Program-made: the position numbers and the translations under genes
The notes under the pieces: model-generated
The model's input: only the letters and a program-made list of their open reading frames with translations
Database searches by the model: none
What the model was told of the DNA's origin: nothing
Part shown: piece by piece, positions 1 to 8,295 of the stretch
Position numbering within the stretch: the first letter of the stretch is position 1
Layout of the letters: each line of letters opens with the position of its first letter
Source of the DNA: Streptomyces uncialis
Lineage (GTDB): Bacteria; Actinomycetota; Actinomycetes; Streptomycetales; Streptomycetaceae
Assembly (NCBI RefSeq): GCF_001905345.1
Contig: NZ_LFBV01000010.1
Coordinates: 809,529-871,189 of the forward strand
Direction of reading: 5' to 3'
Length of the DNA stretch: 61,661 nt

Positions 1-16
1 GGGGGGGGGGGGGGGG
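1..16. repeat. Run of 16 G at the window edge
   Basis: The first 16 bases are all G on the plus strand. They are C on the coding strand of the truncated kinase and would encode five prolines just after its membrane segment. It may be a real slippage-prone tract or a sequencing or assembly edge artefact. Confidence 0.6.
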
Positions 17-1215
17 TCGTCCGTGGTGGCCCAGGTGGCTACGCCGGCCGCGGCGGCGAGGACGGCCGCGGCGGTCGCGAGGGTGATCCGGCGGCGCCGG
101 ACGGCGCCGCGGTTGCGCGCGGAGCCGGGGCGAGGCGCCCCGGCGGCCCGCGGCGCCCGCGCGGTGCCGTGCGCGCCGCCGTCCAGCTCGTCGGGCCCGG
201 GCACCCGCATGCTCGTATGGGTGTCCCGGTTGGAGTCGGGGGCATGACCAGGGACCAGCGGGACCGCACCCCGCCGCACCGGGGACCCGGTCCCGGCGGC
301 GGAGCCGTCGGCGCCGCCCTCCGCGGCCCCGGGCTCGTCCGCGGACTCCGTGAGGACCGCCTCGGGCTCGTCCACGTCCAGCGGGGGCATCCCCGCCAGC
401 AGCGGCAGCTGCTCCCGCAGCCGCCCGCCCAGCTCGGAGGCGCGCAGCCGCGACGCGGGCGCCTTGGCCAGGCACTGGACGATCAGCTGCCAGAGCTCCT
501 CGGGAATCCCGGGCAGCGGTACGACCGTCTCGGTCACATGCCGGCGCAGCACCGCGCCGGGGTGGCCGCCGCCGAACGGCGTGAACCCGGCGAGCAGCTC
601 GTACAGCACGGTCGCCAGGGCGTAGATGTCGACGGCCGCGCGCGGCGGGAGGCCCTCGACGATCTCGGGCGCCAGATAGTCCGGGGTGCCGATGATCTTC
701 GTGGCCTTGGTGCGGCGCGGTGAGTCGATGAGCTTCGCCACACCGAAGTCGGTGAGCAGGGCGCGGTGGGAGCCGCCGGGGCCGAGCGGGCCCTGCATGT
801 CGAGGAGGACGTTCTCGGGCTTGACGTCCCGGTGGACGACACCGGCCTTGTGGGCGGCGGCCAGCCCGTCGGCGACGTCCGCGACGATGGCGACGGCGGC
901 CTCGGGCGCGAGTCTTCGTTCCCGGTCGAGGCGGGTGCGCAGATCGGTGCCGCGCACGAGGTCCATGACCAGGGCGAGGTCGTCGCCGTCGACGACGAGG
1001 TCCCGCACGGCGACCACGTTCGGGTGGTCGAGGCCGAGCAGGGCGGTGCGTTCCTGGACGAAACGGCCGACCAGCTCCTGGTCGGCCGCGAGGTCCTCAC
1101 GCAGCAGTTTCACGGCGACGGGACCCTCGGGACCCTCGCCCAGCCACACCGTGCCGGCACTGCCGCGGCCCAGGATCTGGTTCGCGGTGTACCGGCTGCC
1201 GATCTTCCGTGCCAA
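1..1215 (-). CDS. pkaB: Ser/Thr protein kinase, PkaB-like, C-terminus cut by window edge
   Basis: Membrane-anchored eukaryotic-type kinase that phosphorylates Ser/Thr on protein substrates. I read it from a TTG at 1215-1213, with a GGAG ribosome site 6 bases upstream. Visible motifs are the Gly loop (GRGSAGTV, residues 16-23), ATP-binding Lys36, HRD with catalytic Asp130, DFG at 156-158 and GTPDYLAPE in the activation segment. A long Ala/Pro-rich linker then leads to RRRR followed by one hydrophobic segment close to the window start, so the short C-terminus should lie outside the cell. At least 405 residues are present; no stop is reached. It lies just downstream of a second kinase on the same strand. 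The symbol rests on remembered order in S. coelicolor (pkaA/pkaB neighbours), so paralog confusion is possible. Confidence 0.85.
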   Translation of the reverse strand, partial: MARKIGSRYTANQILGRGSAGTVWLGEGPEGPVAVKLLREDLAADQELVGRFVQERTALLGLDHPNVVAVRDLVVDGDDLALVMDLVRGTDLRTRLDRERRLAPEAAVAIVADVADGLAAAHKAGVVHRDVKPENVLLDMQGPLGPGGSHRALLTDFGVAKLIDSPRRTKATKIIGTPDYLAPEIVEGLPPRAAVDIYALATVLYELLAGFTPFGGGHPGAVLRRHVTETVVPLPGIPEELWQLIVQCLAKAPASRLRASELGGRLREQLPLLAGMPPLDVDEPEAVLTESADEPGAAEGGADGSAAGTGSPVRRGAVPLVPGHAPDSNRDTHTSMRVPGPDELDGGAHGTARAPRAAGAPRPGSARNRGAVRRRRITLATAAAVLAAAAGVATWATTDDPPPPP

Positions 1216-1325
1216 GGCTGCTCCTACGGACGCGTGTTGCCGACAAAGCTACGCGCCACCGGCGGCCGCCTTCACCCCGGCCGGGGAAATCACCCTCCGG
1301 ATGTCGACAAGTCTCCTGGGCGGGT

Positions 1326-1349
1326 GTCCGCCGCCGTACGGCGGCGGAC
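1326..1349 (-). terminator. Perfect palindrome between the two kinase genes
   Basis: Twelve-base arms (GTCCGCCGCCGT and its exact complement) meet without a spacer, directly after the stop of the upstream kinase. In RNA this makes a strong GC hairpin. No T run follows, so it may attenuate rather than terminate transcription into the second kinase gene. Confidence 0.55.
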
Positions 1350-3134
1350 TCAGGCGCCCGAGCCGCCGCCGAGTTCCCCGAGCCAGCCGGTGACCGTACC
1401 GAACCAGTCGCTGAGCTGTTCCCAGTACCCCTTGCCGGTGCCGATCCAGCCCTGGAGCGGGCTCAGCTCCCAGACCAGCCAGCCCGCCACGAAGAGGATG
1501 AGCACGCTGAAGAGGCAGCCCTTGAGGCAGCCGAGGCCGGGGATGCGCATCCGGTTGGCGCTGCGCTGCCTCGGCTCACGGGCCGGACGCGGCTCGCGGG
1601 GCGCGCGCGGGGCGGGCTCGCGGGGCGGCGAGTAGTGCTGGGGCTGCCGGTCGGGGACCGGCGCGGGGGCGTACCGCTGCGGCTGCTGCTGTTGCGGGGC
1701 GTACTGCTGCGGCGGCGGGGGCTGGTGCTGCTGCTGCGGCGCGTACTGGGGAGGCTGCTGCGGCTGCTGCTGCTGCCGGGGCTGGTGCGACTGCTGGGGC
1801 TGGTGGTGCGGGGCCTGCTGCGGCGGCTGCTGCGGGCGCGGGGCCACCTGGCGCTGGGGGCGGCGGCGCAGCGGGTCCTCGTCCGGGTTCAGGTACTGGA
1901 CCTGGGTCTGCTCGTTGCGGTCACGGGCGGCCCGGAGCTGGTTCTGCCAGGGGTGCGGGTCGTCGGGGCCACCGGGGGCGGCGCCCTGCGGGTGGTGGCC
2001 CGGGACCGGCGGCATCACGGAGGTGGGATCGGCGTCCCGGGGGCCGGTGCTCGGCAGCACGGCCGTCGGGTCGGCCGCGCCGGGGGCACCGGGGGCGCCC
2101 GCGGTGTGCGGGAGGTAGCTGGTGGCGGCGTTCGCGTCGTAGCGGCCCGCGTCGAACAGACCGGGGGGCCCGGTGTTCGGCAGGACGGTGGTGGGGTCGG
2201 CCGCGCCGGGCACGGCCGTGGGCGCCGGGTCCGGCGCGAGCAGCACGCCCACGTTCTCGGCGGCGGCGATCTGCGCCGAGGTGGCGTGCACCCCGATGCC
2301 CTGGGCGACGGCCCGCAGGCCCCGGGCGAGGTTCTCGGCGCTGGGCCGCTCGTCCGGGTTCTTGCGCAGGCAGCGCTCTATCACCGTCCACAGCGGCTCG
2401 GGCACGGTGGACGGACGGCGCGGCTCGGCGCTCAGATGCTGGTGCAGCACTTCGAGCGCGGACCCGCCGGAGAACGGCGGACGGCCGGTGAGCAGCTCGT
2501 AGAGCAGGATCCCGGCGCCGTAGATGTCGACGGCGCTGGTCTGCGGGCGGCCCTCGGCGGACTCCGGCGCGACATACGCGGGGGTGCCGACGAACTCATG
2601 GGTCCGGGTCAGCCCCGGGGAGTCGGCGAGCCGCGCGATGCCGAAGTCCGTCAGCAGCGGGTGCATCTCGCCGTTGTCCTGGCGCAGCAGGACGTTCGCG
2701 GGCTTCAGATCGCGGTGCACCACACCGTCGGCGTGGCTGGCGGCGAGCGCGTCCGCGACCTGCGCGGTCAGCAGGGAACCCGCGACCGGCGAGAACGGGC
2801 CGTTCTCGCGGAGGTAGCGGTGCAGGTCGGGACCCTCGACGAGGTCCATCACCAGGGCCAGCAGATCGCCCTCGACGACCAGGTCACGGACCCGGACGAT
2901 GTTCGGGTGGGTGAGCCGCAGCAGCACCGAGCGCTCGCGCAGGAACCGCATCACGACATCGGAGTCGTTGGCCAGCTCCTCCTTGAGGACCTTGATCGCC
3001 ACGGTCTCGCCGGGCTGCCCCGGCACGGCCGCCTCGGCGCCCGCCCGTTCCCGCTGCTGCGCCCGCCAGACGGTGCCCGTGGCACCACGTCCGAGCGGCT
3101 CCTCCAGGAGGTACTTGCTTCCTACCGGCCGCAC
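1350..3134 (-). CDS. pkaA: Ser/Thr protein kinase with C-terminal membrane anchor, PkaA-like
   Basis: A 594-residue eukaryotic-type kinase. The GTG start at 3134 has AGGGAG about 10 bases upstream. The catalytic domain covers about residues 8-270: GRGATGTV loop (15-22), ATP-binding Lys48, HRD with Asp142, DFG at 163-165 and GTPAYVAPE. A disordered linker follows that carries TxVLP/TSVMP motifs, possible autophosphorylation sites. Then comes a Gln/Pro-rich stretch and one transmembrane segment near 537-554 (GCLFSVLILFVAGWLVW), leaving a short Trp-rich tail outside. There are no PASTA repeats, so it is not the PknB wall sensor. It sits upstream of and co-oriented with the pkaB-like gene, with a palindrome between them. 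It is divergent from an FHA protein, a plausible phosphopeptide-binding partner. Confidence 0.88.
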   Translation of the reverse strand: MRPVGSKYLLEEPLGRGATGTVWRAQQRERAGAEAAVPGQPGETVAIKVLKEELANDSDVVMRFLRERSVLLRLTHPNIVRVRDLVVEGDLLALVMDLVEGPDLHRYLRENGPFSPVAGSLLTAQVADALAASHADGVVHRDLKPANVLLRQDNGEMHPLLTDFGIARLADSPGLTRTHEFVGTPAYVAPESAEGRPQTSAVDIYGAGILLYELLTGRPPFSGGSALEVLHQHLSAEPRRPSTVPEPLWTVIERCLRKNPDERPSAENLARGLRAVAQGIGVHATSAQIAAAENVGVLLAPDPAPTAVPGAADPTTVLPNTGPPGLFDAGRYDANAATSYLPHTAGAPGAPGAADPTAVLPSTGPRDADPTSVMPPVPGHHPQGAAPGGPDDPHPWQNQLRAARDRNEQTQVQYLNPDEDPLRRRPQRQVAPRPQQPPQQAPHHQPQQSHQPRQQQQPQQPPQYAPQQQHQPPPPQQYAPQQQQPQRYAPAPVPDRQPQHYSPPREPAPRAPREPRPAREPRQRSANRMRIPGLGCLKGCLFSVLILFVAGWLVWELSPLQGWIGTGKGYWEQLSDWFGTVTGWLGELGGGSGA

Positions 3135-3823
3135 GTCATGCGCTCCCTGCTTGCTTCGGGGCCTGCTCAGCCTCGCTCCGGCCCGATCCGGGTTCGGTCG
3201 GACTGTTCCGGGGGGTGGTCCGGGCGTGATCGTCGGTGACCGCGCTCTCTTCGGTTACCCGCGCCCGCCCCCGGTCATCCGGACCGCTCGGCGTGCTCGG
3301 GGTGGTGCCACCCGCTCCGTGCCCCGGTTCCGCGGGAGGTGCTCCGCGGGTCCGGGGCGAGGGACCAGGGCGTGATGCTTGCGGCCCACTGTAGTGCCGC
3401 CCGCCCGGGCCACCCGGTTTCCCGGGGACCGCGTACCGGCCCGGGCGCCCCGGTTCCCCGGTCGCGCCCGCGTCCCTCCGGGTCCGGGTGTCCGGGGGAG
3501 ATCAGGGTTCCCCCGACCGCTCCCGGACCCCGCCCCGGCACCCCGTACCGGCCGGGACCGGCCCGTATCCGTGTTCGGCGGTAAGACGCGCGGCCGGGGG
3601 CGTTGGTTGCCGGGAGCGCCCGCGCGGGCGCCGGGCGGGCACTTTTGCGGGCAGAGCCGATCATTCAAGATCACGAACAGATGGCGGCCGGGCGTGTTGT
3701 CGGTGGCGGATGCGAGGATGCCCCCGTACTGGTCGACGTGCCCGGAGTGCGGTGGGGGGAATCACAGCACGGCCCCCGGTGGCCTCGTTCTGGGCGCATC
3801 CGCAGAAGGGACCGCTGACGGCG
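3135..3823. other. Divergent intergenic region, no gene seen
   Basis: About 690 bases separate the divergent kinase and FHA/FtsK genes. Open frames exist here only because stop codons are rare at this GC. They are Arg/Pro/Gly-rich and share no recognisable domain. The region should hold both promoters, but I see no convincing -10/-35 pair. Confidence 0.6.
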
Positions 3824-6800
3824 ATGCAGATCCGGCTGACCGTCCTCGGGCCGCGCCCCGACGCCACGAGCCGCGTCATGGCGCGGGACGTCCTCGTCAC
3901 CGCGCCCGCCGGGACCCCGCTGGCGGCGGTGGCTTCGGACCTCGCGTCGGCGGTGGCGGGCGGTGACGGACCCGTGGTCGTGTACCGGGGCCCGGAGCGC
4001 CTCGACCTCCAGCGCCGGGTCCTCGGCGAGCCGCCGCTGATCGACGGCGCGGTGCTGTCCCTCGGCGCTCCCGCGGACCCCGGTCCCGGACCGGCCGACG
4101 CGGCGGCGCAGCTCCAGGTCGTCGGCGGGCCCGACGCGGGCGGGGTGCATCTGCTGCACGGCGGCCGGGTCCTCGTCGGCCGGTCCGCCGAGGCCGGGGT
4201 CCCCCTCGACGACCCGGACGTGTCCCGGCTGCACTGCGAGATCACCGTCACCGAGGACGGTCTGGTGACCGTCGCGGACCTCGGCTCCACCAACGGCACC
4301 CGGCTCTACGGCGCGGCCGTCGGGCGGGCGCCGATGCCGCTGGAGCCGGGCGCGCTGCTGCGGCTCGGCGAGTCCACGCTGCGGCTCGCCTCCTCCCGGG
4401 AACTGCCGCCGCCGCTGCCCACCACGCCGGACGGCGAGGGCTTCGTCCGCGTACCCGGGCACGGCGACGACCCGGCAGCGGGACCCGACGCCGGTGAAGG
4501 CGACGGCGTTCCCGGCCCGGCGGGCCCCGGACCCGGGGTGCCGAGGGCACGCCAGGCCGGTGCGGCCACCCACCCGGGAGCCGCGGTCACCCATGGGGCG
4601 GGGCAGTCGTACGGCTCCCCCGGCCCGGACCGCGCGGACCCGCGGTCGTACGGCTCCGCCGCCGCGTACCGCGCGGAGCCCGGGCGGGACGCGCGGGCCC
4701 ACGCGGGCGTGCGCGGGGGCGCGGGGACCGGCGCGCACCCCCCTCACCGCTCCGGGGACGACGGCTCCCACGGCTTCGGACACGACAGCAGGGGATACGA
4801 CGACGGCCCCCGGTGGGCGGACGAGGCCGCGGGGCGGGACCCGTACGGCGGCGGGCACCCGTACCCGGACGACGGCCCGTCGGAGCGGGACCACGAGGAC
4901 GACGGGCCGTCCCGGCCGGGCGCGCGGCGGCGGGGCGGGCTGACCGCCTGGGCCCGCCGCCTCACGGGCGGTCGCGGGACGCGGCCCGAGTGGGACCCGT
5001 ACGAGGACGACGACCCGTCCGCCGACGGACACGGGCACCTGGACGAGGACGCCGGGCCGGACCCGGCGGCGACACCCGAGCTGTGGCCCGATCCCGCGTC
5101 GCTGCTGCTCACCGCGCTCGGCCCCGGGCCCCGGCTGTGGGAGCGGGACGGCGCGCACCGGGAGGCCCTGACGGTCCGGCTCGGCACCACGGACCGCGCC
5201 GACCCGGCGGGCAGCGGGGTACTGGCGGGCGTCCCGGTGACGGTCGGGCTGCGCGAGGCCGGCGGGCTGGGGCTGACCGGGCCCGGGGCGCGGCTGGCTG
5301 GGGTGGCCCGGTCGGTGGTGGCGCAGCTCGCCGCGCTGCACTCGCCGGACACCCTGGAGATCGTGCTGCTGAGCGTGGACCGGGCGCGGCCGATGGAGGA
5401 GCGGGTCGCCCGCTGGAGCTGGCTCGGCTGGCTGCCGCACACCCGCCCGGGACACGGCCAGGACTGCCGGCTGCTGCTCGCGTACGACCGGGAACAGGCC
5501 ATGGCGCGGACGGCCGAGCTGATCCGGGTACTGGAGGAGCGCGGCGGCGGGGCGCCCGCGGGCGGGGACGTGTTCGGCGGGGACGGGGCGGGCGCGGTCC
5601 GCGGCGGCGGGACCTCCTGGGCGCTGGGTTCGGAGGGTGAGGCCGGGGTGTTCGCCCGGACGGCGGCCGGGGGCACCGGGCAGCCCGCCCCGGCGGCCGG
5701 GAACGACGGATCGCTCACGGTGCTGATCGTGGACGGCGACCCGGGGTCCGCCCCGCTGCGGGACGCGGTGGCGCGGCTGTGCGCGTTCGGGCCGGGCGCC
5801 GGTATCCATGTGGTGTGTCTCGCGGAGACGGCGGCGGTGCCCGGCGACGGCGGGGCGGCCGTGGCCGAGGTGTACGAGGACGCGTGCGCGGCGAGCCCGC
5901 CGCTGCGGGAGTGCGGGGCGGTCGCGCTGCTCAGCGGGGACGTGGCGACGGAGGTCCGGCTGGTCCGGGTCGCCGCCGGGCGGGTCGCCGGGCAGGGCAC
6001 GGCCGGTGCGGTGGACGCGGTGTCGGGGGCGTGGGCCGAGCGGTTCGCGCGGGCGCTGGCGCCGTTGCGCACGGAGGGCGGCGCGGGCGACCGGGCGCCC
6101 CGGGTCGCGGCTCCGCTGCCCCGGGTCGCGCGGCTGCTGGACGAGCTGGGGCTGGCGCGGGCGACACCCGCGTCGCTGATGGCCCGCTGGGCCGCCGCGT
6201 CCGACGACGCGCGGGCCGTCGGCGGGCGGGCCTGGACGGTGCTCGGTGCCGGGCCGCGCGGGCCGGTGGGCGTGGACCTCGCGCACGAGGGCACCCATCT
6301 GCTGATCGAGGGGCCGCCGGGCAGCGGCCGCACCGAACTGCTGCGCGCGGTCACCGCGTCGCTGGCGGCCGCCGAACGCCCCGACCGGCTGGCGATGGTC
6401 CTGGTCGACGGCCGGGACGTCACGGGTGGCGCGCCGCCCGGCCGGGACGGCGCGGGCGGGCTCGCGGTCTGCACCGAACTGCCCCATGTGACGACGTATC
6501 TGGCCGCCGGGGACCCGCTGCGGATGCGGGAGTTCGCGCAGGCGCTCAGCGCGGAGCTGAAGCGGCGGGCCGAGCTGCTGGGCCTGCTCGACTTCACGGG
6601 GTGGCACAGCCGCGAGGAGGTACCGGGCCGGGTCGTCGCCCAGCGGGGTCCGCTGCGGGGGAACCGGGTGTCCGGGGTGGTCCGCCAGGGCGGGGAGCCG
6701 CGCCCCTCGGCGGTTCCGGGTGACGGGGCGGGGGATCTCGACACGCCGCCGAGTTCCACGATGCGGCTGCGGCCCGTGCGGCGCGGTGATCCGGGGCCGC

Positions 6801-7312
6801 CGCTGCCCCGGCTGGTCGTCGTGGTCGACGACCTCGACGCGCTGCTGTCGCCGCCGCTCGGCTCGACCGGCCGGCCCGCCGCGGGGTCCGTCGTCCGGGC
6901 GCTGGAGGCGGTGGCCCGTGAGGGCGAGCGGCTCGGTGTGCACCTGGTCGCGGGCGCGGCGAGCGGGACCCGGGTCGTGGACAGCGAGGCCGCGCGCCGC
7001 GCGGGGGTACGGGTCGTGCTGGACGCGGTACGGGGCGGGGCGGACGAGCCGGGGCCCGGGCGGGGCACCCTGCGGGGGGCCGACGGGCGGGTCACCGGGT
7101 TCCAGGGCGGGCGGGTCACGGGGCGGATTCCGCGGACGGCGACGTCCCGGCCGCGGGTCGTGGTGGTGGAGTGGGAGCGGATGGGGGATCCGCCCGTCCG
7201 TCGGTCCGTGCGGGAGTTGGGGAACGGGCCCACGGATCTGGCGTTGCTGGCCAGTGCGGTGGAGCGGGCTACGCGGTCGATATCCGCGGTAGCGGTCCCG
7301 TCCCTGCTGTGA
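3824..7312 (+). CDS. FHA domain plus FtsK/SpoIIIE-like ATPase protein
   Basis: A protein of 1162 residues. I start it at ATG 3824, behind AGAAGGGAC; the frame is open upstream but lacks coding character. An N-terminal region of about 90 residues precedes an FHA domain (about 97-185) with the phosphothreonine-binding set GR (119-120), SRLH (134-137) and STNGT (155-159). A long acidic, Tyr/Gly-rich disordered linker (about 200-420) follows. Next is a first FtsK-like module that lacks a Walker A motif (GLTGPGARLAG at the expected place). A second module has an intact P-loop GPPGSGRT near 829 and VVVVDDLDALL near 1000. The layout recalls EccC-type secretion motors and other FtsK/HerA pumps, but no transmembrane helices are visible. 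The FHA domain suggests control by the divergent kinases. The substrate is unknown. Confidence 0.75.
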   Translation: MQIRLTVLGPRPDATSRVMARDVLVTAPAGTPLAAVASDLASAVAGGDGPVVVYRGPERLDLQRRVLGEPPLIDGAVLSLGAPADPGPGPADAAAQLQVVGGPDAGGVHLLHGGRVLVGRSAEAGVPLDDPDVSRLHCEITVTEDGLVTVADLGSTNGTRLYGAAVGRAPMPLEPGALLRLGESTLRLASSRELPPPLPTTPDGEGFVRVPGHGDDPAAGPDAGEGDGVPGPAGPGPGVPRARQAGAATHPGAAVTHGAGQSYGSPGPDRADPRSYGSAAAYRAEPGRDARAHAGVRGGAGTGAHPPHRSGDDGSHGFGHDSRGYDDGPRWADEAAGRDPYGGGHPYPDDGPSERDHEDDGPSRPGARRRGGLTAWARRLTGGRGTRPEWDPYEDDDPSADGHGHLDEDAGPDPAATPELWPDPASLLLTALGPGPRLWERDGAHREALTVRLGTTDRADPAGSGVLAGVPVTVGLREAGGLGLTGPGARLAGVARSVVAQLAALHSPDTLEIVLLSVDRARPMEERVARWSWLGWLPHTRPGHGQDCRLLLAYDREQAMARTAELIRVLEERGGGAPAGGDVFGGDGAGAVRGGGTSWALGSEGEAGVFARTAAGGTGQPAPAAGNDGSLTVLIVDGDPGSAPLRDAVARLCAFGPGAGIHVVCLAETAAVPGDGGAAVAEVYEDACAASPPLRECGAVALLSGDVATEVRLVRVAAGRVAGQGTAGAVDAVSGAWAERFARALAPLRTEGGAGDRAPRVAAPLPRVARLLDELGLARATPASLMARWAAASDDARAVGGRAWTVLGAGPRGPVGVDLAHEGTHLLIEGPPGSGRTELLRAVTASLAAAERPDRLAMVLVDGRDVTGGAPPGRDGAGGLAVCTELPHVTTYLAAGDPLRMREFAQALSAELKRRAELLGLLDFTGWHSREEVPGRVVAQRGPLRGNRVSGVVRQGGEPRPSAVPGDGAGDLDTPPSSTMRLRPVRRGDPGPPLPRLVVVVDDLDALLSPPLGSTGRPAAGSVVRALEAVAREGERLGVHLVAGAASGTRVVDSEAARRAGVRVVLDAVRGGADEPGPGRGTLRGADGRVTGFQGGRVTGRIPRTATSRPRVVVVEWERMGDPPVRRSVRELGNGPTDLALLASAVERATRSISAVAVPSLL

Positions 7313-7354
7313 CGGTGGCCGTCCGGCCCTCGTGACGGCGCCCGTACCTGGGCC

Positions 7355-7530
7355 CCGTGGGGGTTGCCTTGGCTTGCGCTTGTGCGGTCTGTCCGGCCGG
7401 GCCTACCTGTTCCCGTGCGGGTCGTCCGTGGGTGCGCAGTTCCCCGCGCCCCTGGATGCTGCCCCATTGCGGTCGCTCTTCGGGTGCGGGCCGGTTCTCG
7501 TTTTTGCGCAGTTCCCCGCGCCCCTTTGGG
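7355..7530 (+). repeat. Modular 3' array R1
   Basis: Begins about 40 bases after the FHA/FtsK stop. It has a degenerate first module (CTTGCGCTTGTGCGGTCTGT...), then core GCGCAGTTCCCCGCGCCCC at 7434 and again at 7506 (72 apart). It ends in the cap GCGCCCCTTTGGGGGCGC. Polarity runs away from the upstream gene. Confidence 0.8.
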
Positions 7531-7781
7531 GGCGCCCACCTGGGGCTGTCGTCAGAGTGCGGGCTGTCAGCAACCGGGGCCGGGGTTCACCCCCCTCCTC
7601 GTGCAGTCGCGGGACTCACGTAAGGGGGTGGGCGGGAATCTCTGCCCGCAGACTCCGATGCTCTTCAGTCGGACAAGGGGGATGTCCGACCGAGCGCGTT
7701 GGAGCGAGGACGGAGAATCCCGACCGGCACCGACCCGAAGAACAAGCAGAACGCGCCCCAAAGGGGCGCGGGGAACTGCGC
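7506..7781 (+). repeat. Cap-core-cap element, copy 1
   Basis: An outward-facing hairpin cap at each end (GCGCCCCTTTGGGG-type left, GCGCCCCAAAGGGGCGC right) encloses a unique core, about 7591-7757. The core and right cap recur in inverted orientation at about 24169-24360. About 11 mismatches in about 190 bases were counted by eye. No gene is recognisable inside. Confidence 0.75.
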
Positions 7782-8115
7782 ACCCCACGAACGACGGCAC
7801 AGGGAACAAGTACGCCCACCCGGACAGACCTCGGGGCGCAAGCGAAGGCGACCTGCGGGGAACTGCGCAAAGACGAGGGCCAACCCGCACCCGAAGAAGC
7901 GATCGCAAGGGGGCAGCATCCAGGGGCGCGGGGAACTGCGCACCCACGAACGACCCGCACAGGAACAGGTAGGCCCACCCGGACAGACCTCGGGGCGCGA
8001 GCGAAGGCGACCTGCGGGGAACTGCGCACCCACGGACGTAGCCGCACAGGGAACAAGTACGCCCAGCCGGACGGACCTCGGAAGCGCGAGCGAAGGCGAC
8101 CCGCACGGGAAACCC
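7757..8115 (-). repeat. Modular 3' array R3, opposite polarity
   Basis: The core GGGGAACTGCGC ends at 7781, 7868, 7941 and 8027, giving spacings of 87, 73 and 86. A decayed fifth unit lies near 8100. The cap is at the left end, so the array points as if a minus-strand gene ended near 8116, yet none is there. Between 8116 and 8295 I see no gene; it should contain the transporter promoter. Confidence 0.8.
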
Positions 8116-8295
8116 AGGGGCGTGCGCGTGGAGGGCTTGGACGGGGGCGGGGTCGGGAAGTCACGAGGGCGACACGATCGGGTAGTTGGGCGGGGCGGTT
8201 CCCTTGTCGGGCCGAACCCCACGGGCGTACACCAGGTCCCACGGACCAGCGTTCGCAAGCACGCGAGCCAGACGCGTCAAGAGGACGGGGCAGCG

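Noticed and set aside
3255..3823. Candidate small genes in the kinase/FHA intergenic region
   Set aside because: Overlapping frames on both strands, low-complexity products, no good start signals.
3671..6943. Very long antisense frame opposite the FHA/FtsK gene
   Set aside because: Shadow frame caused by high GC; composition is Arg/Pro/Gly-rich and without motifs.
7434..8027. Repeats with regular spacing that look like a CRISPR array
   Set aside because: The spacers are themselves repeated between arrays, the core is short, spacing alternates between two values, and there are no cas genes.
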